Under the pieces are notes generated by a model. The model was not told the origin of the DNA and searched no databases. It saw only the letters and a program-made list of their open reading frames with translations. Shown one piece after another: positions 7,177-16,902 of a stretch of 51,963 bases of DNA. Source of the stretch: Thermodesulfovibrionales bacterium (GTDB taxonomy: Bacteria; Nitrospirota; Thermodesulfovibrionia; Thermodesulfovibrionales; Dissulfurispiraceae); assembly GCA_030017995.1 (NCBI GenBank), contig JASEGS010000010.1:1-51963 (forward strand), in the 5' to 3' direction. A program made the position numbers and the translations under genes. Numbering within the stretch: position 1 is the stretch's first letter; every line of letters starts with the position of its first letter.

Positions 7177-8406
7177 TTACCCCTCCTTGTCAAATCTCTT
7201 TAAAATTAAAACGCCGTTATTTCCCCCAAAGCCAAAAGAATTTGACATGACAACATTTAGTTCAACCTTTCTCGCATTGTTCGGAACATAATCAAGATCG
7301 CATTCTGGATCCGGCTCTGTATAATTAATTGTAGGAGGCACGATATTGTCCTGCATTGCAAGACAACATGTCACAAGACCAATTGCCCCAGCAGCGCCGA
7401 GGGTATGACCAATCATAGCCTTTATAGAGCTGACAGCGATTGAATATGCCTTTTCACCGAAAACTGTTTTTATGGTTTCTGTTTCAACCTTGTCATTCAA
7501 GGCAGTTCCAGTCCCGTGACTGTTTATATAATTGACTTCATCAAGATGAATGCCTGCGTTTTTTAATGCAATGCCCATAGCCTTAGCCTGTCCCTTCGCA
7601 TTTGGCGCAGTAATATGGCTCGCGTCATAAGAGGTTCCGTAACCAATCACTTCTGCATAGATTGGCACAGACCTCCTCAGGGCATTATTTAGTTCTTCCA
7701 GCACAACAAACCCTGCTCCCTCGCCTAAAACCATGCCGTCTCTGTCTTTGCTAAATGGTCTGCAAGAAGTTTCCGGCATATCGTTCCTTTTAGACAGCAC
7801 TCTCAGGGCACACCATCCTGAAAATATCCCTTCACTGATTGTCGCATCTGTCCCGCCTGATAAAACAACGTCAGTGTATCCATCTTTTATAAGTCTGTAT
7901 GCCTCGCCTATAGCATGTGTGCCAGAGGTACATGCTGTAGCAATAGTAAACCCCGGACCCATGAGTCCGTATCTCATAGAGATATGGGATGCACTGGCAT
8001 TATACATAGCCATTGGCACTGCAAGAGGGTGGACAAACCGGGGACCTTTTGTATGAAATATTTTGTGTTGCGCATCGTCTGTTGTAATGCCGCCGAGCCC
8101 TGTCCCAACTACAACACCAGCATCCTCATTCAGTATTATATTGGCATCCTTAACAGCCATTTCAGCGGCTGCAATGGAAAAATGACAGGCCCTGTCCATC
8201 TCTCTCGCCTCTTTCACGTCTATATAGTCTGAGGCAATGAAATCAGTAATTTCGCCTGCTATCTGGGAACGCAAATTAGAGGCATCAAAAAGAGATATCC
8301 TCTTGATGCCCGATTTCCCATTGGCAAGGGACTCCCAGTATGCCTTTTTACCAATGCCAATGGAAGAGAGCACTCCAACACCCGTTATAACAACTCTTTT
8401 TTTCAT
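7177..8406 (-). CDS. fabF: Beta-ketoacyl-ACP synthase II (FabF type)
   Basis: This thiolase-fold condensing enzyme extends acyl-ACP with malonyl-ACP. The 409-aa sequence carries a complete Cys-His-His triad: Cys159 in [14 protein letters not shown], His297 in NSHGTGTAL, and His334 in [10 protein letters not shown]. The N-terminal [15 protein letters not shown] and C-terminal [17 protein letters not shown] match the family. Its start overlaps the acpP stop by 4 bp (ATGA), showing coupled translation with its carrier protein. Presence within a lipid A operon is unusual and suggests a dedicated or second KAS for the LPS acyl supply; whether another fabF exists elsewhere cannot be seen. Confidence 0.93.
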   Translation of the reverse strand: MKKRVVITGVGVLSSIGIGKKAYWESLANGKSGIKRISLFDASNLRSQIAGEITDFIASDYIDVKEAREMDRACHFSIAAAEMAVKDANIILNEDAGVVVGTGLGGITTDDAQHKIFHTKGPRFVHPLAVPMAMYNASASHISMRYGLMGPGFTIATACTSGTHAIGEAYRLIKDGYTDVVLSGGTDATISEGIFSGWCALRVLSKRNDMPETSCRPFSKDRDGMVLGEGAGFVVLEELNNALRRSVPIYAEVIGYGTSYDASHITAPNAKGQAKAMGIALKNAGIHLDEVNYINSHGTGTALNDKVETETIKTVFGEKAYSIAVSSIKAMIGHTLGAAGAIGLVTCCLAMQDNIVPPTINYTEPDPECDLDYVPNNARKVELNVVMSNSFGFGGNNGVLILKRFDKEG

Positions 8407-8648
8407 TTGCCGGTTAATCTCCTAACAACCTCTATTATGGACGGGAAAGATTTTATTTTTACAGCATCTTCATCAGATATATTTATATCAAACCTTGCCT
8501 CCAGCGCCGATATAATCATCAGCGCTTTAAGTGAGTCTCCGCCGAGGTCTTCAATTGTTGAACTCTTATGTATATTTTGTTCATCAATCTGCAGCTCTTC
8601 TGCAATAATACTTCTTACTTGCTGCTCTATTTCGTCAAATGTCTCCAA
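8403..8648 (-). CDS. acpP: Acyl carrier protein
   Basis: This 81-aa acidic four-helix protein carries the phosphopantetheine attachment Ser39 in LGGDSLKAL. The motif differs from the usual GADSLDxVEL of housekeeping AcpP in having Gly for Ala and Lys-Ala-Leu after DSL, which hints at a specialised ACP paralogue. The C-terminus ([14 protein letters not shown]) is typical of the ACP fold. Translation is coupled to fabF (4-bp overlap). Placed between lpxD and fabF-fabZ-lpxA, it is likely to carry the hydroxyacyl chains used by LpxA and LpxD (inference). Confidence 0.9.
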   Translation of the reverse strand: METFDEIEQQVRSIIAEELQIDEQNIHKSSTIEDLGGDSLKALMIISALEARFDINISDEDAVKIKSFPSIIEVVRRLTGK

Positions 8649-8697
8649 TTTAATTCCCTTTTCTATATATAGTTATTCACATGCCGCTTTTAGGTTA

Positions 8698-9708
8698 TCA
8701 TTTAACTAATTCTTCGAGTTTCTTCTGCAATCCTTTTATCTGTTTTTCCATCTCCGGAAGACGGAGAAATAATTCATAACACTTGAGGAACTGCTTGTAT
8801 GGTTTTGCTGGAGAACCAAAATAGATACCCTTTGAAATTTTTCCCATCGCGCCTGCCTGTGCGCCAACAATAGCGCCGGCAGCAATGTCCGCATGATCTG
8901 AAACACCAACCTGTCCTGCCAGCATGACACTGTCCCCAATCATGGAGCTTCCTCCTATCCCTACCTGGGCTACCAGTATGACATTTTTACCCACATTAAC
9001 ATTATGGCCTATTTGAACGAGATTATCTATTTTTGTCCCTCTGCCTACCAAAGTGCATCCTGTTGTTGCCCTGTCAATTGTTACATTAGCTCCGATTTCG
9101 ACGTCGTCTTCTATTATGACATTGCCAATTTGCGGGATTTTATAATGCATATTTCCTTCAAACACATATCCGAAGCCGTCAGAACCTATAACCGCACCAG
9201 CATGTATTATAATCCTGTTTTTTATCATTGTGCCTTCCCTAATAGTCACATTTGGATATATTATGCAATTATCCCCCACTTCTGTATTCTCACCAATGAA
9301 TACGCCGGGATAAACAATGGTCTTTGAACCAATTTTTACACCGGCAGATATATATGCAAAAGGATATATTGTGGCATCCGGTGCAACTTGGGCATTATCT
9401 GAAACAAATGCCCTTTCACTGACTCCCTGACACGGATGGGGTTTCACATAAAAGCTGTTGAGAAGCTGCGCAAAGGCATACTGAGGATTGCTTGTAACAA
9501 CCTGTGTCTTTTTTATCCCTTCAAAAGGTTCTTTAACTATTACAGCCGAAGCCTTGCTTTCTTCAAGTCCTTTCAGCCATTTCGTGCTTACGATATATGT
9601 TATGTCTCCTTCCTTTGCATCCGATATGCTGGAAACACCTGTTATTTCTATTTCACTATCACCAATTACTTCTCCATTTATTAAGGCTGCAATATCTTTT
9701 AACTTCAT
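8698..9708 (-). CDS. lpxD: UDP-3-O-acylglucosamine N-acyltransferase LpxD
   Basis: LpxD adds the N-linked hydroxyacyl chain to UDP-3-O-acyl-glucosamine. The 336-aa protein has the N-terminal uridine-binding domain (VSSISDAKEGDITYIVS), a hexapeptide beta-helix with the catalytic His region KIDNLVQIGHNVNVG (about 230-244), and a C-terminal helix (LPEMEKQIKGLQKKLEELVK) for trimer and ACP contacts. Only a weak ribosome binding site precedes ATG. It is followed by acpP (49 bp) and preceded by the ompH/skp gene (9 bp). Confidence 0.97.
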   Translation of the reverse strand: MKLKDIAALINGEVIGDSEIEITGVSSISDAKEGDITYIVSTKWLKGLEESKASAVIVKEPFEGIKKTQVVTSNPQYAFAQLLNSFYVKPHPCQGVSERAFVSDNAQVAPDATIYPFAYISAGVKIGSKTIVYPGVFIGENTEVGDNCIIYPNVTIREGTMIKNRIIIHAGAVIGSDGFGYVFEGNMHYKIPQIGNVIIEDDVEIGANVTIDRATTGCTLVGRGTKIDNLVQIGHNVNVGKNVILVAQVGIGGSSMIGDSVMLAGQVGVSDHADIAAGAIVGAQAGAMGKISKGIYFGSPAKPYKQFLKCYELFLRLPEMEKQIKGLQKKLEELVK

Positions 9709-9717
9709 AAATTCCGG

Positions 9718-10239
9718 TTACTTCTTTTTTGATTCGTTATATTTCTTTATAACCTTGTCAGTAATATCAAGCGCCTGATTGAAGTAAGGGATATCCCTAC
9801 GTTCAAGTATCATAGAATATCCTTCTTCTTTGCCTGTTTTATTGACCGTTTCTACTAATTCTTTTAAAATTTCACTTTCAAGTTCTCTAAGTTTTTTTTG
9901 CAACTCTGCATTAGCATCAGTTACTATCCTCTGGAAATCCCTTTCTACCCGTTCAAGCTCCTCCTGTTTTGTTTTTCTTGCCTCTGAAGACATTATAGAT
10001 GCCTGCTTCTCAATTTCCGCCCTGAGTTTCTCAATGTTTTTCTTTTTTTCATCAATAACAACTTCTTTTGATTTCTGCAATGATTCCAAATCAGCTTTTG
10101 CCCTTTTGCCTGCATCAGACTCGTTGAGCGCCTTGAACAGATCAATAATGCCGATTTTTAATGTTTCAGCAGATAATGCTGCCGAAGATGATGCGAACAT
10201 AAACAACCCTAAAAGAGTAACTACCAGAATTTTCTTCAT
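9718..10239 (-). CDS. OmpH/Skp family periplasmic chaperone
   Basis: Skp holds unfolded outer-membrane proteins between the Sec translocon and the Bam complex. The 173-aa protein starts with a signal peptide (KKILVVTLLGLFMFASSSAA, cleavage near residue 23) and continues with IGIIDLFKALNESDAGKRA, then a long coiled-coil of Lys/Glu-rich heptads (about 50-130), the tentacle region of the OmpH/Skp family. GGAGG precedes ATG. Its place between bamA and lpxD is the classic arrangement. Confidence 0.93.
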   Translation of the reverse strand: MKKILVVTLLGLFMFASSSAALSAETLKIGIIDLFKALNESDAGKRAKADLESLQKSKEVVIDEKKKNIEKLRAEIEKQASIMSSEARKTKQEELERVERDFQRIVTDANAELQKKLRELESEILKELVETVNKTGKEEGYSMILERRDIPYFNQALDITDKVIKKYNESKKK

Positions 10240-10314
10240 TTTTATCCTCCAAGTTTTATTAGTTAATGAGTTGATAAGCTAACAAGCAAATGCTCATCAG
10301 TTAATTTGCGCCTT

Positions 10315-12570
10315 TTAAAAGAATGTTCCAAAAGTAAATTCCACTTTATTGGATGACTCTCCTGCCTTCCGATTAAGGTTATATCCCCACTCAACCCTTA
10401 TCGGCCCCATGGGTGAAACCCACCTTATACCAGCGCCTGTAGTATACTTAATATCACTTCCAAAAGCCTCTCCAGAGGAGTAAGCCTTCCCTGCATCAAA
10501 AAATACAATGCCCTTAAATTTTAGTTCAGCCACTATTGGGAAGATATATTCAGCATTGAATATAAGCTCCCTTTCCCCGCCTATGGGCTCTCCGTTGATA
10601 TCCCTTGGGCCTGCTTCTCCATATCCGAGGCCGCGTAATGTATAAATGCCTCCTACATAAAATCTTTCATAAAGTGGGAGATCCTTGCCAAATAGTCCTG
10701 TTGCATATCCTGCCCTGCCGCGAAGATGAATTGTAGTTACATCAAACACAGGGAAATACCACGCTGAATCAAAAACGACCTTATAGAAGGCATTGGTACC
10801 GCCCAGCCCTGCAAAGGTCATATATACTGCATTCTTTGATCCCTTTGAAGGATCAAGATAGTTGTCCCTTGTATCCCTTGCCACAGAAAGGCTGATGCTG
10901 CTTGTTGTCCCGGTGCCTGCCTGATCCTTAATTGCCTGAGACGCATCTTCAGCCACATTGAAAATTGTTGCTTTCTCAAAATTATATGCTATGGATGCAC
11001 CCCAGTATTCCCAGAAATTTTTTCCGAATGAAATTTCGAACCCTGCGGATTTTCTGTCAAAATCGCCATAGTCCCTTGTCGTTTTATACACACTGGCGCC
11101 AAAAGATATTGGTTTATCCATAAACCACGGGTCCCTGAAGGATAACTCATAAAAGGAGCTTGTTCCGCCAAGCTCGCCTTTAATTTTTATATATTGCCCC
11201 TTGCCAAAAAGATTGCCCTGTGTTAAATCTACCATCCCCATAAGCTTGTTCACTGAACTATACCCGCCGCCAATACTTAAAAGTCCCGTGGATCTTTCTT
11301 TCACCTTGATATCAAAATCAACAAGCTTTTCTTCAGGTCTTGGTTTTGGAGACATCTCTATAGTTTCGAAATACTGCAGATTGTTGAGCCTTTCATAACT
11401 CCTTTTAAGCAGAGAGGCATTAAAGACATCACCTTCATCAAGTCTGATCTCTCTTCTTATAACTTTATCAAGGGTCTTTGTATTGCCTGAAATGTCTGTT
11501 CGCCCAATTCTGTATTTATCCCCTTCTTCTATTGTGTAGATTACCTTTGCCTCCTTTTTATCTTCATCAAGGATAAGGTCTGGAACAACTGAGGCAAGAG
11601 TATAACCATTGTTTTGGTATTGTTCATTAATTGCATTGATGTCTTTTTTAAGGACATCTTTGCTGAAGATCATGTTGGGAGAAAGTTTTATTAGCTTACG
11701 AATATCCTCTTCTGAAAAGGCATTATTCCCCTTCACCTCCACTGATACGACCTTATACTGCTCGCCCTCAGAAACTTGAATGGTGATTATCATCGCCTTT
11801 CTGTCATCAGTCAACTGAATTGAAGGCTCTCCAACAGTAACCTTTAGATAGCCGTTGTTATAATATAGATCTTTTATTATTTCGACATCGCCTCTTATTT
11901 CTTCCTTTTTATAATATCCGCCGCCAAAGATAAAGGAGAACATCCCTTTTTCAGCCGTCTTCATGGCCTTTTTTATCTTTCCGGCAGATATGGCTTTGTT
12001 GCCTTCTATCTTTATTTCTTTTATCTTTACTTTTTCTCCTTCGTTTATCTGATAGGTGAGATAAACCTCGTCTTCCCCCGCCCTTTTTACTACAGGCACT
12101 ATGCTGGCGAGATAATAACCCTCATCTCCGTAGAATTTTTTTAGCTTTGCGGCATTATCATTAATAAGCGTAATGTCTGATATTGCGCCGGCAGTTATAG
12201 TAATCTTTTCTTTCAGATCTGCGTCTTCAAACTCCTTATTCCCCTGAATATCTACTTTTGCTATAATCGGTTTTTCTTTGACAATATATAAAACCTTTAT
12301 CCCTCCCTCAAAAGGCTCTATTTCGACTCTGACATCCTCAAAATAACCCATTTTATAAATAGCTTTTATGTCTTCTGTTGTCTTTTCCTGGCTCAGAGAT
12401 TCGTTAATCTTCTGGGATAATTTTACCCTTATGGCTCCTTCTTCTATGCGCTTTAACCCTTTAACTGCTATCGCTGTAACAAGAGGGAGTTCTTCTGCGA
12501 AAGCTATATTCATCATTAAAATAGCGAGCAAAGAAGATATGAACGCAACAATGAATCTTTTATTTTTCAC
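10315..12570 (-). CDS. bamA: Outer membrane protein assembly factor BamA
   Basis: BamA inserts beta-barrel proteins into the outer membrane. I place the start at GTG 12570 (751 aa), after a GGAGGAA Shine-Dalgarno, because a signal peptide follows at once (KNKRFIVAFISSLLAIL...AFA); the open frame continues 40 codons upstream without family similarity. Five POTRA domains span roughly residues 25-385 (repeated motifs such as ITLINDNAAKLKKFYGDEGY and KDINAINEQYQNNGYTLASV). The C-terminal 16-strand barrel contains the lid-lock loop motif ERFYVGGIYTLRGLGYGEAG and ends in an aromatic residue (TFGTFF), as expected for Bam recognition. First gene of the envelope operon. Confidence 0.97.
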   Translation of the reverse strand: MKNKRFIVAFISSLLAILMMNIAFAEELPLVTAIAVKGLKRIEEGAIRVKLSQKINESLSQEKTTEDIKAIYKMGYFEDVRVEIEPFEGGIKVLYIVKEKPIIAKVDIQGNKEFEDADLKEKITITAGAISDITLINDNAAKLKKFYGDEGYYLASIVPVVKRAGEDEVYLTYQINEGEKVKIKEIKIEGNKAISAGKIKKAMKTAEKGMFSFIFGGGYYKKEEIRGDVEIIKDLYYNNGYLKVTVGEPSIQLTDDRKAMIITIQVSEGEQYKVVSVEVKGNNAFSEEDIRKLIKLSPNMIFSKDVLKKDINAINEQYQNNGYTLASVVPDLILDEDKKEAKVIYTIEEGDKYRIGRTDISGNTKTLDKVIRREIRLDEGDVFNASLLKRSYERLNNLQYFETIEMSPKPRPEEKLVDFDIKVKERSTGLLSIGGGYSSVNKLMGMVDLTQGNLFGKGQYIKIKGELGGTSSFYELSFRDPWFMDKPISFGASVYKTTRDYGDFDRKSAGFEISFGKNFWEYWGASIAYNFEKATIFNVAEDASQAIKDQAGTGTTSSISLSVARDTRDNYLDPSKGSKNAVYMTFAGLGGTNAFYKVVFDSAWYFPVFDVTTIHLRGRAGYATGLFGKDLPLYERFYVGGIYTLRGLGYGEAGPRDINGEPIGGERELIFNAEYIFPIVAELKFKGIVFFDAGKAYSSGEAFGSDIKYTTGAGIRWVSPMGPIRVEWGYNLNRKAGESSNKVEFTFGTFF

Positions 12571-12781
12571 ACTTCCTCCATGCTGCTGCTGATATTTAGC
12601 AGGAAATAAAATAATAACATATTTAAAATTGATGGTTAGTATACCACAATTCATGCGCAATTTATAGCAAAACCTGAGGAGGCATGGCAAACCGAATTAT
12701 AGAGCTTAAGCCTTCAACATGTTATACAAACCGTCGTTCTGTTATAATAAAAAACTAAATTAAACCGACAGGAGACAAGAG
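12571..12781. promoter_or_regulatory. Divergent promoter region between bamA and the ROK kinase
   Basis: This 211-bp spacer holds no gene. TATAAT at 12743-12748 (+) lies 34 bp before the kinase ATG and is a good -10 candidate, though only a poor -35 (ATGTTA, about 12719) is seen. An AT-rich stretch at 12600-12640 probably holds the bamA promoter on the minus strand. Confidence 0.45.
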
Positions 12782-13714
12782 ATGACGCTAAGACACGCCA
12801 TCGGCATAGACATTGGTGGCACAAATATCAGAGCTGCAATCATTGACAGCGACGGAAATGTGGCATTTAAATTGAAAGAAGCTACAGGAGACACCCCTGT
12901 GGAGACGCTCCATAACATATTAAATATACTGCTTTCTCAAAGATCATGGGATGTCTGCGGCATAGGAATAGCAATAGCCGGCCTTATTGACACTTCAAAA
13001 GGAGTTGTTATGCGATCCCCGAATATCCCTAAGCTTACAGGCATAAACATTAAATCTGAAGTTGAAAAAAGCTATAAAGGTTTAGTCCTTACAGAGAATG
13101 ATGCAAATGCCGCGGCATTTGGAGAAAGATTCACAGGCGCTGGAAAGAATCTCGAAAACTTTGTTCTCATTACCCTCGGCACAGGCATCGGGGGGGGCAT
13201 AATAACAGGAAATAATCTGTTGCACGTAGCAGCAGAAATCGGCCATATGAGCATAAACGCAAATGGCAAACCATGTGCATGCGGAAATGTGGGGTGTCTT
13301 GAGTCGTATGCCTCAGCCACTGCTGTTATTGGAAATGTAATTTCAGAGATAGAGAATGAAACAGACAGCATCTTAAAGGATCTATACAACGGAAATTTTT
13401 ATAAGATAACTGCAGAAGATATTTATAAAACAGCTCTTGAAGGCGATCCCCTCGCGAGGTCTGTTTTAAGAGAGGCCGGCAGAAATCTTGGGATAGGTAT
13501 CGCAAATGTTGTAAACATATTAAGTCCTGATGCTGTTATCCTCGCTGGAGGGCTGACAGGGGCATGGCATATATATGTTGATGCCGCAATAAAAGAGGCT
13601 TCAAAAAGAGCTTTAAAAGAGCTTTACAATAAAGTAAATATAATGCCTTCCTCTTTAGGCGATGATGCCGGAATTATTGGCGCTGCAAAATTGGTGTTTG
13701 AGGAATGTGAATAA
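12782..13714 (+). CDS. ROK family sugar kinase (glucokinase-like)
   Basis: ROK kinases phosphorylate glucose, N-acetylglucosamine or related sugars with ATP. The 310-aa protein has the phosphate-1 motif HAIGIDIGGTNIRAAIID (about 5-22), TENDANAAAFGE with the catalytic Asp (about 102-113), LGTGIGGGII, and the ROK zinc-binding signature with His and three Cys (EIGHMSINANGKPCACGNVGC spread over 157-177). The following LESYASATAV is typical of bacterial glucokinase GlcK-like members. AGGAGA lies 8 nt before ATG. Substrate cannot be fixed from sequence. Confidence 0.88.
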   Translation: MTLRHAIGIDIGGTNIRAAIIDSDGNVAFKLKEATGDTPVETLHNILNILLSQRSWDVCGIGIAIAGLIDTSKGVVMRSPNIPKLTGINIKSEVEKSYKGLVLTENDANAAAFGERFTGAGKNLENFVLITLGTGIGGGIITGNNLLHVAAEIGHMSINANGKPCACGNVGCLESYASATAVIGNVISEIENETDSILKDLYNGNFYKITAEDIYKTALEGDPLARSVLREAGRNLGIGIANVVNILSPDAVILAGGLTGAWHIYVDAAIKEASKRALKELYNKVNIMPSSLGDDAGIIGAAKLVFEECE

Positions 13715-13732
13715 GGATTAGGAGTTAGAGGT

Positions 13733-15523
13733 TTGGAGAAAAATATAAGAAACTTTTCAATAATTGCACACATAGATCACGGGAAATCCACTCTCGCAGA
13801 CAGGCTTCTGGAATTTACAGGCGCCCTAAGCGACAGGGAGATGAGCGAGCAGGTCCTTGATTCTATGGACCTCGAAAAAGAACGGGGCATTACTATCAAG
13901 GCCCATGCTGTAAGGCTTAAATATGCTGCTGATGACGGCAAAGACTATATACTAAATCTCATAGACACTCCTGGCCATGTAGACTTCTCATATGAGGTCT
14001 CAAGGAGCCTTGCTTCATGTGAAGGGAGTTTACTCGTGGTTGACGCCACTCAGGGGGTTGAAGCTCAAACCCTTGCAAATACATACCTTGCAGTAGAGCA
14101 TGACCATGAGATAATACCTGTTATCAACAAAATAGACTTGCCCGGAGCAGAACCAGAAAGAGTTAAAGAACAAATAGAAGAGGCAATCGGCATAGACTGT
14201 TCCGAAGCCATACCTGCAAGCGCAAAGGAAGGGATAGGAACAAAGGAGATACTGGAGGCTATTGTCAAAAAAATCCCTTCTCCCTCAGGGCACAACGACA
14301 GCCCGTTAAAAGCTTTAATATTCGATTCATGGTTTGACAACTATCAAGGCGTCATAGTCCTTGTAAGGGTCTTCGACGGAATAATAAAATCCGGCATGAG
14401 GATAAGGCTGATGTCAGCAAATAAAGATTACGAAATTTCAAAAGTGGGGGTTTTTACTCCCAAGATGCAGGATGTGGATCAGCTTGCTTCCGGAGAGGTC
14501 GGGTATGTTATTGCAGGCATAAAGAACGTCAGTGATACAAAAATAGGCGACACTATAACTGATGCAAATAAACCTGCTGACAGGCCTCTCGCCGGTTACA
14601 AGGAGATAAAGCCAATGGTATTCTGCGGTCTCTATCCTGTTGAGACTCATCAGTACGAAGATCTGAAAACCTCTTTGGAAAAATTGAGATTAAATGATTC
14701 CTCATTCAGCTTTGAGCCAGAGACATCCACTGCCCTCGGTTTTGGCTTTAGATGCGGATTTTTAGGACTCCTTCATATGGAGATAATCAAAGAGAGACTG
14801 GAAAGGGAGTTTGCGCTTTCCCTTATAAGCACAGCTCCCACTGTTATATACAGGTTGACAGGCATGGGAGGAAAGGAGATTTATGTAGATAACCCGAGCA
14901 GTCTTCCCGAAAGATTTTTAAAGATAGAAGAGCCTTTTGTAAAGGTTGCAATATTTGTCCCTCAAACATATGTCGGACAGATATTTGAGCTCTGCCAGGA
15001 AAAACGCGGAGTGCAGAAGGATTTTTCATATATCAGCAAAGACAGGATGCTCATTGTATATGAACTGCCGCTGAATGAGATACTCTGGGACTTCTACGAC
15101 AGGCTTAAATCGGTTACACGGGGTTATGCATCAATGGATTATGAATTTATAGGATATAAGGAATCAGATCTTGTAAAGCTGGATATACTGCTTAACGGCG
15201 AGCCGGTGGATGCCCTTTCCTTGATTGTTCACAAGGACAATGCTTATTATAAAGGCAGGCAGATCGCGGAAAAACTCAGAGGAATCATCCCGAGACAGTT
15301 ATTTGAGATAGCCATACAAGCTGCTATAGGCGGAAAGGTAATAGCGAGAGAGAGCGTCAAGGCATTGAGAAAGAATGTCCTTGCAAAATGTTATGGTGGA
15401 GACATAACCAGAAAAAGGAAGCTGCTCGAAAAACAGAAAGAAGGCAAAAAGAAGATGAAGCAGATCGGAAAGATAGAAATTCCGCAGGAGGCCTTCTTAT
15501 CGGTCCTGCAGGTTAAAGAATAA
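13733..15523 (+). CDS. lepA: Elongation factor 4 (LepA)
   Basis: LepA is a ribosome-associated GTPase affecting initiation and back-translocation. The 596-aa sequence shows the G1 motif [14 protein letters not shown] (about 12-25), G2 with [10 protein letters not shown]3 DTPGHVDF, G4 NKIDLP and G5 SAKEG, then the LepA-specific C-terminus with [16 protein letters not shown] (about 563-578). The start is TTG with GGAG in the 18-bp gap after the ROK kinase; no better start exists because the family N-terminus ([14 protein letters not shown]) follows immediately. lepB follows within 25 bp, the common lepA-lepB pairing. Confidence 0.97.
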   Translation: MEKNIRNFSIIAHIDHGKSTLADRLLEFTGALSDREMSEQVLDSMDLEKERGITIKAHAVRLKYAADDGKDYILNLIDTPGHVDFSYEVSRSLASCEGSLLVVDATQGVEAQTLANTYLAVEHDHEIIPVINKIDLPGAEPERVKEQIEEAIGIDCSEAIPASAKEGIGTKEILEAIVKKIPSPSGHNDSPLKALIFDSWFDNYQGVIVLVRVFDGIIKSGMRIRLMSANKDYEISKVGVFTPKMQDVDQLASGEVGYVIAGIKNVSDTKIGDTITDANKPADRPLAGYKEIKPMVFCGLYPVETHQYEDLKTSLEKLRLNDSSFSFEPETSTALGFGFRCGFLGLLHMEIIKERLEREFALSLISTAPTVIYRLTGMGGKEIYVDNPSSLPERFLKIEEPFVKVAIFVPQTYVGQIFELCQEKRGVQKDFSYISKDRMLIVYELPLNEILWDFYDRLKSVTRGYASMDYEFIGYKESDLVKLDILLNGEPVDALSLIVHKDNAYYKGRQIAEKLRGIIPRQLFEIAIQAAIGGKVIARESVKALRKNVLAKCYGGDITRKRKLLEKQKEGKKKMKQIGKIEIPQEAFLSVLQVKE

Positions 15524-15548
15524 AAAAATAAAAGAGAGGCATTTTCAG

Positions 15549-16172
15549 GTGAGACAACAAAATAAAATATGGGAGTATACCAAAGCAATCGGCACTGCAT
15601 TAATACTGGCGCTTGTCATCAGAACATTTGTGATACAGGCATTTAAGATACCATCAGGGTCAATGCTTCAGACCCTGCTCATAGGGGACCACATCCTTGT
15701 TAACAAATTCATATACGGCACCCCTGTGGATATACCATTTACCAATATAACTCTTTTCAGAATGCCGGGCTTTAAAAAACCTGAACGTGGTGATATCGTG
15801 GTCTTTAAGTATCCTGAGGACCGTAACAGAGACTTTATAAAAAGGGTTATCGCTGTTGAGGGAGACATAATAGAGGCCCGTGATAAAAAGATATTTGTGA
15901 ATGAAAAACCTATAACTGAGTCGTATGTGTTGCACCCCGACAACCCGAGGGGGGGAGCAGCAATAGAGCCGAGGGATAATTTCGGCCCCTACCTTATTCC
16001 TAAGGACAGTCTTTTTGTAATGGGAGACAACCGGGACCACAGTTATGACAGCAGATATTGGGGATATGTGAATATGAAAGATCTTAAAGGCAAAGCCTTT
16101 ATTATATACTGGTCGTGGGACAATAACAGAAAATTACCGAGATTCGGAAGAATAGGAAATCTGACACATTAA
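15549..16172 (+). CDS. lepB: Signal peptidase I
   Basis: LepB removes signal peptides from exported proteins at the outer face of the inner membrane. The 207-aa protein has a single N-terminal membrane anchor (AIGTALILALVIRTFVIQAF), the nucleophile Ser in KIPSGSMLQTLL (about residue 37), the general-base Lys in RDFIKRVIAVEGD (about 98), and the family box GDNRDHSYDSRYWG near 160-173. GTG start, with GAGAGG about 10 nt upstream. It follows lepA as in many bacteria. Confidence 0.96.
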   Translation: MRQQNKIWEYTKAIGTALILALVIRTFVIQAFKIPSGSMLQTLLIGDHILVNKFIYGTPVDIPFTNITLFRMPGFKKPERGDIVVFKYPEDRNRDFIKRVIAVEGDIIEARDKKIFVNEKPITESYVLHPDNPRGGAAIEPRDNFGPYLIPKDSLFVMGDNRDHSYDSRYWGYVNMKDLKGKAFIIYWSWDNNRKLPRFGRIGNLTH

Positions 16173-16175
16173 CCC

Positions 16176-16814
16176 ATGTTCACAGGACTGATAATAGAGC
16201 TCGGCGAGATTATATCTATTGGGAAAATGCCGGACAGAGCGCGCCTTTCAGTAAGAGGAACGGAGATTATTAAAGATGCTGCCATCGGGGACAGCATAGC
16301 TATAAACGGCGTATGCCTTACAGTTGTAGCTATAGACAATGCCACCCTCTCCTTTGATGTCTCTTACGAGACACTAAAAAGCACAAACCTTGGGGCGCTT
16401 AAGCGTGGAGACAGGATAAACCTTGAACCCTCATTGAAACCAAATTCAAAATTAGGAGGGCACTTTGTTACAGGCCATGTGGATGGTGTTGGCAAAATAA
16501 AATCGAAGCAGCAAAAAGGCGATGCAGTTACAATTACGATAGAATCACCTGAAAATGTAATGAAATACCTTGTAGAAAAAGGCTCAGTGGCAGTGGATGG
16601 CATCAGTCTGACAGTAGTTGATGTTTTCAAGGACGCCTTTACTGTTGTTATCATCCCTCACACCGCCAGAATGACAACAATAGGTTTTAAAAATATTGGA
16701 GACACTGTAAACCTTGAACCTGACATCCTCGGGAAATATGTGGCGAAATTTCTTAAGACTAATAAAGATTCCTCTCTCTTGTCTGCGCTAAAGCAGTCTG
16801 GTTTCACTTCTTAA
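16176..16814 (+). CDS. ribE: Riboflavin synthase, alpha subunit
   Basis: It dismutates two 6,7-dimethyl-8-ribityllumazines to riboflavin. The 212-aa protein begins with the diagnostic MFTGLI and contains two tandem lumazine-binding domains (about 1-97 and 98-195), each with the INGVCLTV / VDGISLTVV type motif, and the catalytic GGHFVTGHVDGVG between them. It starts 3 bp after the lepB stop. ribBA follows; ribD and ribH are not in the window. No FMN riboswitch is visible upstream. Confidence 0.97.
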   Translation: MFTGLIIELGEIISIGKMPDRARLSVRGTEIIKDAAIGDSIAINGVCLTVVAIDNATLSFDVSYETLKSTNLGALKRGDRINLEPSLKPNSKLGGHFVTGHVDGVGKIKSKQQKGDAVTITIESPENVMKYLVEKGSVAVDGISLTVVDVFKDAFTVVIIPHTARMTTIGFKNIGDTVNLEPDILGKYVAKFLKTNKDSSLLSALKQSGFTS

Positions 16815-16902
16815 ACAATTGTTGAATGGAAAGACAGAAACTGACTTTGATATACTTAATATAATTATAATTAATTACAGCGATTCATAAGTGGAGGCTT
16901 GA

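Noticed and set aside
10240-10314. Hairpin-like sequence (GTTAATGAG...CTCATCAGTTAA) between ompH and bamA
   Set aside because: The match is short and imperfect, and too weak to list as a feature.
16815-16902. FMN riboswitch before ribBA (or before ribE)
   Set aside because: Only 88 bp of AT-rich sequence, without the conserved junction elements of the RFN fold.
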